From the NCBI RefSeq assembly GCF_029168945.1, contig NC_083609.1, positions 20,953,501 through 21,017,500 on the forward strand: a DNA stretch of 64,000 nucleotides. The letters run 5' to 3'. The DNA comes from Cannabis sativa. Taxonomy: Eukaryota > Streptophyta > Magnoliopsida > Rosales > Cannabaceae. Position numbers and translations under genes: made by a program. The notes beneath the pieces are model-generated. The model saw nothing but the letters and a program-made list of their open reading frames with translations, made no database searches and had not been told where the DNA came from. How positions within the stretch are numbered: position 1 is the first letter of the stretch; the number at the start of each line of letters is the position of its first letter. Shown here one piece after another: positions 1 through 10,713 of this stretch.

Positions 1-1920
1 ACATAAAGCAATATGATTTGACTCTTTTTTTCTCTTTTTAATTTCTAAGCTAACTATTTTATTTATTTTTTTTGGTTAGAACTTAGAAAAATAGCAATGT
101 CAGTTAATAACTTAATATATATATATATGTGAATAGTTAAACATAAGAGATAATTACACAAGATACCATTTTCATAAAAAAAAAATATATATTTTTACGT
201 TTAAAGAATTTTTTTTATATATTTACAGTTTTTCATAGAAACAACACGAAAACCACAAAAAAAACTACATAAAAGTAACATGAAAATAACATCAAAATAA
301 CAACAAAAAATCAACAACAAATTAATCAGAGTACAATATAAAAAGACCGTATATTATGTAAATTTAATTTAAAAAAATCATAAACATATTTAAAATTCCG
401 TGAAATCGTATTTTTGTTATTTTTTTTTAATTATTTTTGTGTATTTGTGAAATAATCCCTATAATGCATAGAAAAGGGTCTTTCTCAATATCAGGCCTTG
501 GCTAGTTGTCATTCGAGGAAATTAGACTCTATATCCTTTTTATATTGTCCTCTTTTATTTTTATCTTCTTTTTTAAAGTCTATCATTTTTACCTCTTTTT
601 TAACACTTTATCAATTTTGCCCCTGTCACTTCAATATACTCTTCATGTCACTACTTTATATCAAGGTATTTTGGGTACAGTACATACAAAAAGAGGTATA
701 TTTCAATTAAATATAAATTAGAAGTAGATTTGGTTAATTGATAAATAAAAGAGGTATTTTTCAATTTACCCCTTGCCCATAGCTTGGGCCGGCACTAAGA
801 AGGGTATTATAGGTATGAATATAAAATGTGCCTATTTTTTTAATTTTAATAAGCTTGTGTTCAAAAATTTAATATAATCAAATGCATGCATATAAATTCA
901 AATTTCCCTAACTATATATACATCATCATATAAAAAAAGTAAAATTTTAATTATTCAGATATCATAAATAAAAAAGGGTGCTTATATAGATATATTTATT
1001 TTTTAGGAGTGCACGGTAAAAATACCATTTAATTTATGTACACTATCTAAAATATTTGAATATGAAAACCTAAATTCAAAATAATGAAGAATACAACTTC
1101 TATTTATGATAGAATAATTAGTATTTTCATTGTTTGACGACACTATGTAATCGTGCACCTAAATAAATAAATTGTTAAAAATTCTCATTATATAATCATA
1201 GCCTTTTTATTAGGTTTTACTTGTTTTTATTTGATTTTCATTGTTTTAATCATTTTTTAAAAAAAAATACATATTTTGTATTAATTCTTTTGTAATTATT
1301 ATTAAAAATTCAATAACTTTTCTGAAAAGATTCTTTTTCCTAAGAATTTTCATTTACTCAAACATTCTTCATATTTACAAACTCATATTATTATGTTATG
1401 AAAGATGCAAATTTCTTACCTAAATGAACAATAAATACATTGGCCAATAATAACTTTAGATTAGAGTTATTTAAGAGGAGGCATGATTTAGAAATAGAAA
1501 ATATTTAAAAAAAAATACTAACTAACAATAGAAATTTTTACAAAAATACAAAATGAAATTTTTATTACATAAATACTTACACACGGTTACCTCAACATTT
1601 TTACATTTTCTCTTTATTTTATTACATATATACCACATGCACACTCTCCCATGCATATGACACGTACATCTCCCCCATCCCTCCTCAATCAACCATCAAT
1701 CACTTCCCTCTCTTTTTTTCATTTTTTCCTTTGATTTTTCATTTCTTTTTAGTTTTTTTTTTAAATATCTTGTAACCTCCATTGATGACTTATATCAATC
1801 ATACCTTACATCATTTTCCTCTTTTTTTCTCTTCTTTTTTTTTTATTATTTTCAATTTATTTTCATTTTTTTTAAAAGCTGAACTCTTCTCCTTCCCCTC
1901 TGCCAAAAAAAAGTTCTAAA
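1..1920. other. AT-rich intergenic DNA
   Basis: No convincing gene. The stretch is dominated by A/T homopolymers and short AT microsatellites, and its open frames are short and low-complexity. The last 250 bases are pyrimidine-rich (CT runs at about 1800-1910) and could be the 5' leader of the short reading frame that follows. Confidence 0.6.
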
Positions 1921-2119
1921 ATGGGATTGAAATCTTTAGCTAATAGGAATAAGGGCAAACGTCTTGTTGTTCAAGACGATGACTCCAATTTTGCTCCTCA
2001 ATTGTCGAAACGTGAGCGAGCTCCTCCTAAAAAGAAATCAAAGGTTGTTGCCCATGAAAATATTTCTCATGCTCCTGCTCAAAAAAATGATTAGGATGGT
2101 GCTCCTCTTCGATCGCAGG
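1921..2119 (+). pseudogene. possible first exon of an unrecognised gene, with in-frame stop
   Basis: An ATG at 1921 opens 57 codons after a CT-rich leader. The peptide is basic and lysine-rich, with a PPKKKSK stretch resembling a nuclear localisation signal around residues 35-41. It stops at a TAG (2092-2094) just after a 7-A run. Past the stop the same frame stays open to a CAG/GTTTGT that would make a splice donor at about 2119/2120. It therefore reads like exon 1 of a split gene with a nonsense change, or a base gained in the A run. I recognise no domain and see no following exon. Plant transposon proteins often start with such basic segments, so a transposon fragment is as likely as a host gene. 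Confidence 0.25.
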
Positions 2120-3983
2120 TTTGTTTTCGGTTTTTTTTTTTTTTACCCCATTTTTCAAATTTTTTCATATTCAACTTTTGTGGGTTTTGTGTTTATTGAT
2201 TTCTCATTTTGTAATAGTTTTTTCATAGTTTTTTAATAGTGTAAACACCTTCTGTATGTATTTTTTTTTATATGTTTTTTATCTAGTTGTTTCCTGTCCA
2301 TTTTTATATCATCAATGGGTAACAATAAGATTTATCATGGATGTTGATGTTCAAAGAGTTTTTCTTGTATTTTAGTTTGTATACAGTTGATTTGTAGTTT
2401 TATTATAGTTTTGCTACTTGCATATGTTATTTCATTATAAAACTAATATGCAACTATTTGCACAAAACTTACTATGTATAACTACTATTTCTTAGTCCCC
2501 GTCAAATTAAATTCCTGCATAATATATAAACTGTCATAAAACGATAATGCAACTATAAGGCAACCAAAACAAAAAATAAACAGACTTATACGAAACTGGT
2601 TGTACCTTAATTCGAATTTACTCTTCTTATTATGCTTTTAAAAAAATATATTTATATTGGAAACCAGTATTCAATCAAAATGCAACTGTATATAACGTGG
2701 ATGTATTATTCATGAGGTTTTTTAAAAAAATTTACATCATACATTGTTTTGGATTTGGTGGGAGCTCCAGATCTGTTTGTTACAGATATACATTTCATGA
2801 ATCTGGATTTCGATATTAGGAGGAGTTGTTTTGATCGAATAAAACAGAAAACAAATGTGTAATTTCAGTTTCTTCACAATTTTTTTGATTTTTTCTCGTC
2901 ATTTTCTATTTAGATCATTGCAGGTCTTCTTTTCCAGTTGATTTCGCCAGAATTAATGGTTGTATTTTCCTCGTTTTGATTTCATTTTGGTTATTTTGCG
3001 GTTTTGAAACGATCGAGGTATGTTCATCTTCATCGTTCGCTCTGTACAGCTGAAGGCTTAGTGCATGTGGTATTTTTGTAAATATTTGTATGTGGACTAT
3101 ATAAATGTTTAATGGCCTGACCCATAGTATTTTTGTAATTTTTTTTCCTTTTTTGTATTTTTCTGTTTTTTTCTCTTAACAATATCACATCAACTTTTAA
3201 ATGATAAAATAACAAAAACTAACAAAAATATTATATCTCTATAAATATAAATAGAAGAGTTCACTAAATCTTTTCAACATGATAAAAAAAAAATTATAAA
3301 AGTATTATATCTCTGTAAATAGAAGAGTTCACTAAATTTTTTTTAACATGATATAGATATATCATTTTAGAAGATATAATTTAGTAGTATTGTAAGTTAT
3401 GAGACAAAAACACTAATTATTCCTTAAAATAGTTTTGCTTAAATATTTTTAGGAGCAACTCACGCACAAACTCAAAGGGCTTAGAAAATGAGCTCAAATT
3501 GCCTGTAATCACAATTAAGTACAAGTAAACGTTCATAATCCAATAGGAGTACCCAACTTTGATATCAAAGAAAAGAAAGAGAAATTGCACAAATTACAGG
3601 ACCCAAAAGCAGTGAAGCATTGTGAGAAAGAAATTTTATCCTCCAATCATCCATGATCTCATAAATCAGGACAAGAATCGACTGTATCCATTTCAATTTC
3701 TTGTCTCATAAGTTCATTGCCCCCATTCAGGGCTATAAACTGTTGAAGATCCGTGAGTTAGAAATTTCAAGTTCATCAGAAATAATGATGCACATGTCTT
3801 CTTGTTCAAGCAGATTCCCAAGTAGAGGCTCACTCTAACTACTACTAAGCCTTCTCAAGGATTCAGTCATCTACTGGAGCAAACATGCAGAAGAATGTTG
3901 ATTAGACCAACTCCATTGCTTAACGGAAGGCTTGAATTTCTGAATGCCACACCAACAAGACTGATTGCAGGTTGCTACTTCAA
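2120..3983. other. intergenic DNA and 3' flank of the RNase H1 gene
   Basis: No gene seen in 2120-3450. About 75 bases are tandemly duplicated at 3228-3352 (TATTATATCTCT...GAAGAGTTCACTAAAT twice). From about 3450 to 3983 the composition is less AT-biased, and this probably includes the 3' UTR of the minus-strand RNase H1 gene that ends at 3984. Confidence 0.5.
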
Positions 3984-6900
3984 CTACGTGGCACATTCCT
4001 CTTGGACTTGACCATCTGCAGCATCCCACCAAGTCCAGTTTTTTACATTCATGAATTTATTGAAATAAGTAACTGTTTAAAGGTAAATAAGTTTTAAGTT
4101 TCACCAGCAAGGTCGACCGCCAAGTTTGCCTCAGCATCCGCCTCTGAGTTTAAACCCTTTGAAAGATACATGACAAAATCAGTTAACAGATCTAAGAAAA
4201 AATTCAGACAACAGAGATGTTGACTGCATCAGCTCGTGATAGTACTTAGGTGGCATTTAGTTGGAAAAAATGAAAAGGAATGGAATAAAATTTAAAATAC
4301 ATAAAAAAAAATTGATAAAAAATTATTAAATTTTTTCTCATCATACATTGGAATGGTCTTTCCTTTTATTTCAAAATAGAATAGTCATTCCACTAAAATG
4401 GTGGAAAGGTCATTCCATTGGAATGAGATTCCAACACTTTAATATGCAACCAAATAAAGGAATGGAAAAAAAATTGTTTTCTTTCCTTTCCATTCCATTT
4501 CACTACCTCCAACCAAACGCCACCTTAGTGGTGTGAGGTTTGAAAAAATCAATTTATGAGAATAATGACCTTTACTCCTAGTTCAAAGATGTTTTAACAA
4601 AGATTAGATGATAAATTGTAACAGGAATGTTCGGTGTAATAAATTGTTGTACAGATAAAAAAGTATTATCAGAAACCATAACACATAGTGAAAGACAGCT
4701 TAGGGAAGTACAAAACCTAAGCAGAATCAACTTTGCTCACCCTCAAAACATGTTCGATCTGGAAAGAATCAAATCGATCCTTCAGTTTCTTCACCTCATC
4801 ACACAAGATTGACATGTTCTCATTTTTTGCCTTCCATAAACCTTGAACCTGTTGCAGAAAATAGTTTTTAACTTAATCTCAAGTTTCTTCTGAGCTAATA
4901 TACCAAAGAATAGATATCCCTCTTGCAGTTGCTACAACATAAGGTTTGATCTCAACAATGATGGGAAGAAAGCTGAATTTTATTCCTTATACTTAATAAG
5001 GAAAAAGATAAATTAGTTAATGTAATGTACTAGTTTTTTTTTTTTTTTTTTTTTTTTTGAATGGAATGTAATGTACTAGTTCATTGCATTAACTAGAGGG
5101 CATGTACAACTTCTGTACCAGAAAAATGGTACAAAGTACGCATACATATCCTCCAAATAAAGGTGAAAAGAAACCATGAAGAAACTACAATAAAGTTACT
5201 TACAAATAATAATGCTGCTAATTAATCTAGCCGCTGTTGATTCCAATATCATATTAGGCAAAACAAAATTAAGTGATAAAGAAGATAGCAAACCTGCATA
5301 CAAACAAGCTTGGAGTCTCCTTGGACAGATATCCTATTAAAACCTTTCTTAACAGCATATCTCAATCCTAATAGAACAGCTCGATACTCAGCCACATTAT
5401 TGGTAGCTATACCAAGGCCTTCCCGCAACTTACAAATCTAAGAAGAGACAAAGGTTTTTTATTTTTTATTTTTCAAGAAAAGACAAAGGTTAGATAAGAG
5501 AAGAAAATAAAAGGTATACAAACCATATAGAGTAAAAGGAAAGCTCACCAAACTTCCATCATCAGATAGTAGCACAGCCCCCGCACCAGCTCTTCCAGGA
5601 TTTCCTTTTGATGCACCATCAAACTTAAGAATACATGACCGCTACATGTGTAATATATCGCAGGATTCAGGTTTTTATAATTGTACAGGCCATCCAGAAA
5701 TCATAACGAAAATAAATAAATAAAGATGCGTCTCAATACACCATCTTTGTCCGGAAAAACCAGCTGCTGTTGAGGCAGATACAATTCAATGGTTATTTTA
5801 CCCAAAACAAAGGGTCACAGTTTTTTGTTTCAAACTTTAGATTGCAATACAAGGTCATGTATCCCTGCTATCATCATTTCATCAGGCATTAATATAATCT
5901 AACTTACACAGTTCACTGTTGATAATTTCCCCACATTAGAATGATCTAATTTGGGATGCTTTCTTGAAGGATCAATTGACGTAGAACCCATTGTTTCCTG
6001 AAAAACAGTCAGAATTCACTACTTCAGAGCAGCCAAATATAAAGATTTAAGCGTGACAGGGGAAACATATGCACAATACATTTGATAAAATAAAATGTGA
6101 AATGTAATATAGCCATGACCTCCTATGTGCACACAAATATATTCTAGCAATAAGTACAAACTATGCACGACTTCAATGGATTAACATTTTGACACTGGTA
6201 TACAGAATCTACAAAACAGACATGACAAGGAAAATGCATAGATTACAACGCTGATACATTTATCTTAATATAAAATTCTATTGACAAAATAAAACAGGGT
6301 TCTCTTGACTAGTACAAAGTATATACCAACAAACTTTACAAAAAGACCATTTGTTTGTTTTACTTTCTTGAGTCCAGATATTTTCATAGCATTCATGCTT
6401 CCCAACTTACCAGATCTTCTGACCCTTCCACTAGCTGTGATCTCTTTTTGGATGTATCCTTGGTAGATGTTTCCCCTAATGAAGGAGTTGGAATCTGAAA
6501 TTTTAGGGAATAATAAATCAAATTTATTTCCACACACAGCTTTATCCCATCGAAATTATAATCAGAAAACATACATTTAAAAACAAGTAAAAAAACTCCA
6601 GCAATCACAAGGATCAAGGAAAATAGGAAACATTCCAAATAGTTTCTCAGCTCATATTTCCACAATTAATAGTAAAAAGACCTACAAAAGCCAAGACAAC
6701 AAATCGTTGCATTGATAATAGCCAATAAAAAAAGCATTAACAACCTTGGCAATTAAAACTACTAGCTCAAATTGTTGCCCAAAATCCTCAGTACATCATC
6801 AAATTCATATAGATAATTGGAGAGATTTTAACTAAAGAAACATGATATCCTCTACTGTCTACTCCATAGGTTGAATTAGAAGAGAATTTCTCCTAAAACA

Positions 6901-7738
6901 AATCACAATTCTCAACCCAGACAACAACACAATTGACAACTCATCTTACCTGCAATGGACATTGCACAAGTGTGCCAAAAATGCCATCTTTCATGTCGTC
7001 AGCTCTGATAGTGTAGAGGGCATCCTTCAGTCCCCGCGAAGTGAGATACTCTTCAGTATCATTTGACAAACGGTATCCTTTGAACACGCTAACAGGAGGG
7101 TCACATATCTAATCAATCAAATACCAATAAATAAATAAATCCACAGCCAACATTCCAAGTTTCTAAACAAACATCTCTCAGACCCTCACTATGAATTCAA
7201 TCAAACATTTTACCGAAGAACCAACTTGCGCTTGGCAATCATTTAAATTTCTGTAAACACCAATGACATCCCCCTTGCGCACGACATAGAAAGCATCTTT
7301 CTCCTGGTCCATTGCTGGTTCGGGCTTCAATTTCCTTCTCCTAACAAAAACAAGAAAGAAAAATCATCATTTTCAAAATCAAAAACATCTCCAAATTCGA
7401 ATTAATAGATTCATCAAGCTAACTTTCGAGTTGATTAAATAAACTAATAATGAGTTCTGTTACTACCTTGGCGTGGTTTCAGTTCCACTACTACTACTAC
7501 TACTAGAGTCGCTTTTGGTTGCTTTCTTTGAGGAGTAAAACCGAGCACCAAAACTGGTCAGTGAAGAGTTGAGATTGACGTGTGGAGGAGTAATGCGGTA
7601 ACTATACTGGACTCTTCTATTACTCCATGAAGAAGAAGAAGAAGCATAAGCTCCGCACCAACAAGTCCGAGCTCTGAAATGACTGATTCTGAAGATTGCT
7701 TCAATGTGCGAAGAAAACTGCGACAAGCAGCTCATCAC
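3984..7738 (-). CDS. RNase H1 with N-terminal viroplasmin domain, probably organellar
   Basis: Ten exons join in frame into 386 codons (high to low): 7738-7467, 7340-7214, 7108-6950, 6494-6411, 5997-5908, 5641-5549, 5437-5294, 4848-4741, 4156-4105 and 4015-3984. All junctions are GT-AG. RNase H1 cuts the RNA strand of RNA-DNA hybrids and so clears R-loops. Residues 1-90 are Ser/Arg-rich with few acids, as in a plastid or mitochondrial transit peptide. Residues 108-183 match the caulimovirus viroplasmin/RNase H1 hybrid-binding fold (FYVVRKGDVIGVYRNLNDCQ). Residues 245-376 are the RNase H domain with all four catalytic acids: D252 (KFDGASKGNPG), E292 (NNVAEYRA), D316 (VQGDSKLV) and D366 (NSEADAEANLAV). 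The architecture equals Arabidopsis RNH1A/B/C. The N terminus favours an organellar (RNH1B/C-like) form, by inference. Most exons are phase 0. The gene looks intact. Confidence 0.9.
4249..4524. mobile_element. Tourist-like (PIF/Harbinger) MITE in RNase H1 intron 8
   Basis: A 276-bp element flanked by the 3-bp duplication TTA (4246-4248 and 4525-4527). Its ends are inverted repeats: GGTGGCATTTAGTTGG on the left and CCAACCAAACGCCACC on the right. The interior repeats GGAATGG/CCATTCC. Termini and TSD fit the Tourist class. Related copies lie at about 30208 and 41378. Confidence 0.85.
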
Positions 7739-8251
7739 ACGTTCTGGGTTTCTTCTCTAATGATGATCCCAACTTGGCATTTCAGCTGCCAAATTAGAAC
7801 CAAACAAAAATGACCCAAAACCTATTTTCTTGACATTATTTAAAATCTCAATTTTCTTTTCCTAGAAAAAACATGGCAAAAATACCCTTTACAGAAAAGT
7901 GACCAAACTTTACACGCGCAAAATATGAGCTCGCTCCCAATCTCAAGATTTTAAAAATGCAGAACCCGATCATCTCATCCTCTATCCACAGTGACTTCTT
8001 AAACCCCACCCTTTTTGTGCACACATTAAATTAAAGCCCGTTCTTGTCTAACAGAGACAATTATTTTCTTATAATAACAATAACAAATCACAGACACTTC
8101 AAAACGAGCGAATAAGAAAATACCAGTTAGTTCGTCGTCGAAATACTGACTGGTGCCGACGGAGAGAGAAATGAAGAAGAAAAAAAAAAGAGGCGGCCGG
8201 AAATCACATCTGAAAAGTTTCATTTTATTTTATTTTTTTTTTCATTTTTAA
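7739..8251. other. RNase H1 upstream region
   Basis: Promoter and 5' UTR side of the minus-strand RNase H1 gene. The composition is more mixed than the surrounding transposon DNA. I see no clear TATA box and no second divergent gene. An open frame at 8026-8223 (-) is low-complexity and unsupported. Confidence 0.4.
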
Positions 8252-8260
8252 TTATTTTTA

Positions 8261-8585
8261 GGCTAATTAGAATTTTTGCCCTTAAACTTTGACATTTATC
8301 AAATTATGTCCCTGAAATTTTAAAGTCGTTAAAAATGTCTCTTGAACTATTGAGATTGTTAGATTTAAGGACTTTGGTCTAATTTTATTCAATTTTACTA
8401 TTTCACTGATTGTTTATGTACTAAACTATGTTCCCCAGATTTTGATATATACCAAATCATGCCCCTCGAACTTTGACATGTACTAAATTATGCTCCCTTA
8501 ATTTTCATTCATGTTAGACTTTTTTAGTTCAGGGAGTATGATTTAGTACATGTCAAAATTCAAGAGGCAAAAATCTTAATTAACC
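8261..8585. mobile_element. MITE with 9-bp TSD (family M1, copy 1)
   Basis: A 325-bp element bounded by the perfect 9-bp duplication TTATTTTTA (8252-8260 and 8586-8594). Its ends are GGCTAATTAG and TTAATTAACC. The interior is an imperfect palindrome of 'no ATG sense' sequence rich in AAATTATG and TTGACATGTACTAAAT. A 9-bp TSD is typical of Mutator-like MITEs. A second copy with its own 9-bp TSD is at 33108, and an older broken one is at about 50436. Confidence 0.85.
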
Positions 8586-8775
8586 TTATTTTTAAGATTT
8601 TATTCCAAATTATTTAAAAATTAAGACGATATTATACTTAGAGACTATATATATATAACATTATTTCTTTTATTTTAATTTGTGCTAAAATTAATATTGT
8701 TTAGTTTTTGCATGCTTAAATGATGATTCTGGCCCGGGTAAACATTGCTTTTCTCTCTGGAGCCTTCTAGCAGGT

Positions 8776-10713
8776 ATGTCGTCCATCTCCTTGTTCTCTT
8801 TGAGTTTGGTTCCTCAAACGGAGGATCTCGTCCACCCTAACTGGTATAGTGGTGGTTTGACCTTTTGCACTTCCTCTTATTTGCCTACTCTCTCATTTCC
8901 CCTATGTAATAAATGCTCTAGGGGTTATTATGAGTTTATTTCCCATCTCATTAACTCTGATCAGAGCATTAATTGCTCACAACACTTCCTTTTGTCTCCC
9001 CTAATTAATTTTTCCCATCATTCCCTTTTGTCTCCTCGCCATTTACTCTTGATTTCCCGTATCTTTTATCAGAAAAACCCCCTTGATTATCGTAAATTGG
9101 GGGCGGATGCCTGTGTTCCCAATGTCCTTCAGGTTTCCCTCATTAATATGGCTGCTGGGGATGCGACTTCAGATGTGACTAGGGCGGTTCTCAGGTGTAT
9201 TCTCCGTGGCTTTTGGTTCTTCCTATATATCTCCAAGCTCAGGTATCTTTTTCTTCATCTTCTTCCTCTCATCTGGCTTTTTCTTGCTTTTCTTTTTGTG
9301 TTTTCTTCTTCTGTTGCTATGGATGAATTTTTAAACAATGTCTCAAATGCTCTTGTTCTCCCTCCTGAAGAATCCACTGTCTTTACTTATGACACTGGTT
9401 CTTCCAGTTCTGAACCAGCCCCCATTAGTCTCCTTCTTAAACTCCATACTGTACGTCCTTACAACCGACCTTCTCTAATGAAAACTTTATCGGGTATCTG
9501 GTCATCGCAGTGCCGTTTTCCTGTTACTGTGTCTGAACATGCAGATGGCATGTTCATGGTCTCCTTTGGCTGTGAAGGGGACAAGGGTAGAGTTTTAGAG
9601 GGTCAACCGTGGCATTTTGCCCAAGCCCTTACTATCTTTGCTGCTCCTGATAGTTCCTTCCCACTTACTCTTGACAATCTCCACTATGTTCCTTTTTGGA
9701 TCCAAGTTTATGGTATCCCTTTCATGTGTAAGTCCTATGACCTTGCTAGATTTATAGCAATGGAGATTGGTGATCTTATTGAGGTGGATAAGGACACCAT
9801 CAAAGAGGGTACTGGTCCTTATCTGCGGTTGAGAGTTCTCATGGATGTTAATTTGTCCATTAGGAGGGGTATGAACATTAAATTTATTAGGATGGGGCGT
9901 GAGTTTGTTAAGTGGTTAGATTTCAAGTATGAGCGATTGCCTGATTTCTGTTTCTTCTGTGGGAAATTGGATCACACAAAAAAATTCTGTGTGGCTTTCT
10001 TACAGAGGTGTGATGAGCTTCTAACTGAGCCTTTATGTCCTTATAACATCCTCCTTAGGGGTAAGGAAAAGATTACTGACAAAACACAACCTTTCCAATA
10101 TCCCCATCCCCCTGCCATCACTATGATGAACTACCAACCCGTCAACCTTAACATGCCTCCCCAACATTTGTCTGCTCAAACTATCAATTTCCCTTCCTTT
10201 CTCAGCCTTAATGATCATTTCACTGGACCTTTTGCCTCTCCTGCTTCTACTGGAGTGCTTATGATGCCAACACCATTTAACCCCAACTTCCCTGCTGCTT
10301 CCTCACAGCCCACTAGGCCTAGATTTGACATATCTTTGCAGCCCTCGGCTTTTATATCTTATTCCACTGATTCTTTAATTGTGGCTGACCAGCCGACTGA
10401 TCACATGCAAGCTTCCACCACTGGTTTTAATACTCCTATCTCTTGCTCTGATATTTCTTCTTCTGGTGGTGACATTGCTATGGGAGTTAGCTCTTCCCCT
10501 AGCCTTCCTGACCCTGCTGTTCGTGGGAAGGGGTTAGCTTCTGCCTCTGGAGTGAAGAGACCTTCTTTCCAGCCACACAATGTTGTGGTTGGAGGCTCTG
10601 TAAGGTCCCAACTGAAACGCGCTCGTGCTGGAGATAGAGAAGATGAGTCTTCTCTTGCTGCTGAAAATCTGGAACAGGCGGGTGGTGCTATGCACACCCA
10701 CCCAGAAAAATGA
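8776..10713 (+). CDS. LINE ORF1: gag-like protein with DUF4283 and CCHC zinc knuckle
   Basis: A 645-codon frame, intact. In L1 elements ORF1 proteins bind the element RNA in the ribonucleoprotein particle. From the internal Met at 9319 (residue 182) the protein has the DUF4283-type region common in plant LINE ORF1s (WSSQCRFPVTV, then PFWIQVYGIPFMCKSYDLAR). A zinc knuckle CFFCGKLDHTKKFC follows at about residues 391-405, then a long Pro/Ser/Thr-rich tail. The first 181 residues are hydrophobic and unlike any ORF1 domain I know. They may be 5' UTR that happens to be open, so the true start may be 9319. The stop overlaps the ORF2 start (ATGA at 10710-10713), suggesting coupled re-initiation. Confidence 0.85.
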   Translation: MSSISLFSLSLVPQTEDLVHPNWYSGGLTFCTSSYLPTLSFPLCNKCSRGYYEFISHLINSDQSINCSQHFLLSPLINFSHHSLLSPRHLLLISRIFYQKNPLDYRKLGADACVPNVLQVSLINMAAGDATSDVTRAVLRCILRGFWFFLYISKLRYLFLHLLPLIWLFLAFLFVFSSSVAMDEFLNNVSNALVLPPEESTVFTYDTGSSSSEPAPISLLLKLHTVRPYNRPSLMKTLSGIWSSQCRFPVTVSEHADGMFMVSFGCEGDKGRVLEGQPWHFAQALTIFAAPDSSFPLTLDNLHYVPFWIQVYGIPFMCKSYDLARFIAMEIGDLIEVDKDTIKEGTGPYLRLRVLMDVNLSIRRGMNIKFIRMGREFVKWLDFKYERLPDFCFFCGKLDHTKKFCVAFLQRCDELLTEPLCPYNILLRGKEKITDKTQPFQYPHPPAITMMNYQPVNLNMPPQHLSAQTINFPSFLSLNDHFTGPFASPASTGVLMMPTPFNPNFPAASSQPTRPRFDISLQPSAFISYSTDSLIVADQPTDHMQASTTGFNTPISCSDISSSGGDIAMGVSSSPSLPDPAVRGKGLASASGVKRPSFQPHNVVVGGSVRSQLKRARAGDREDESSLAAENLEQAGGAMHTHPEK

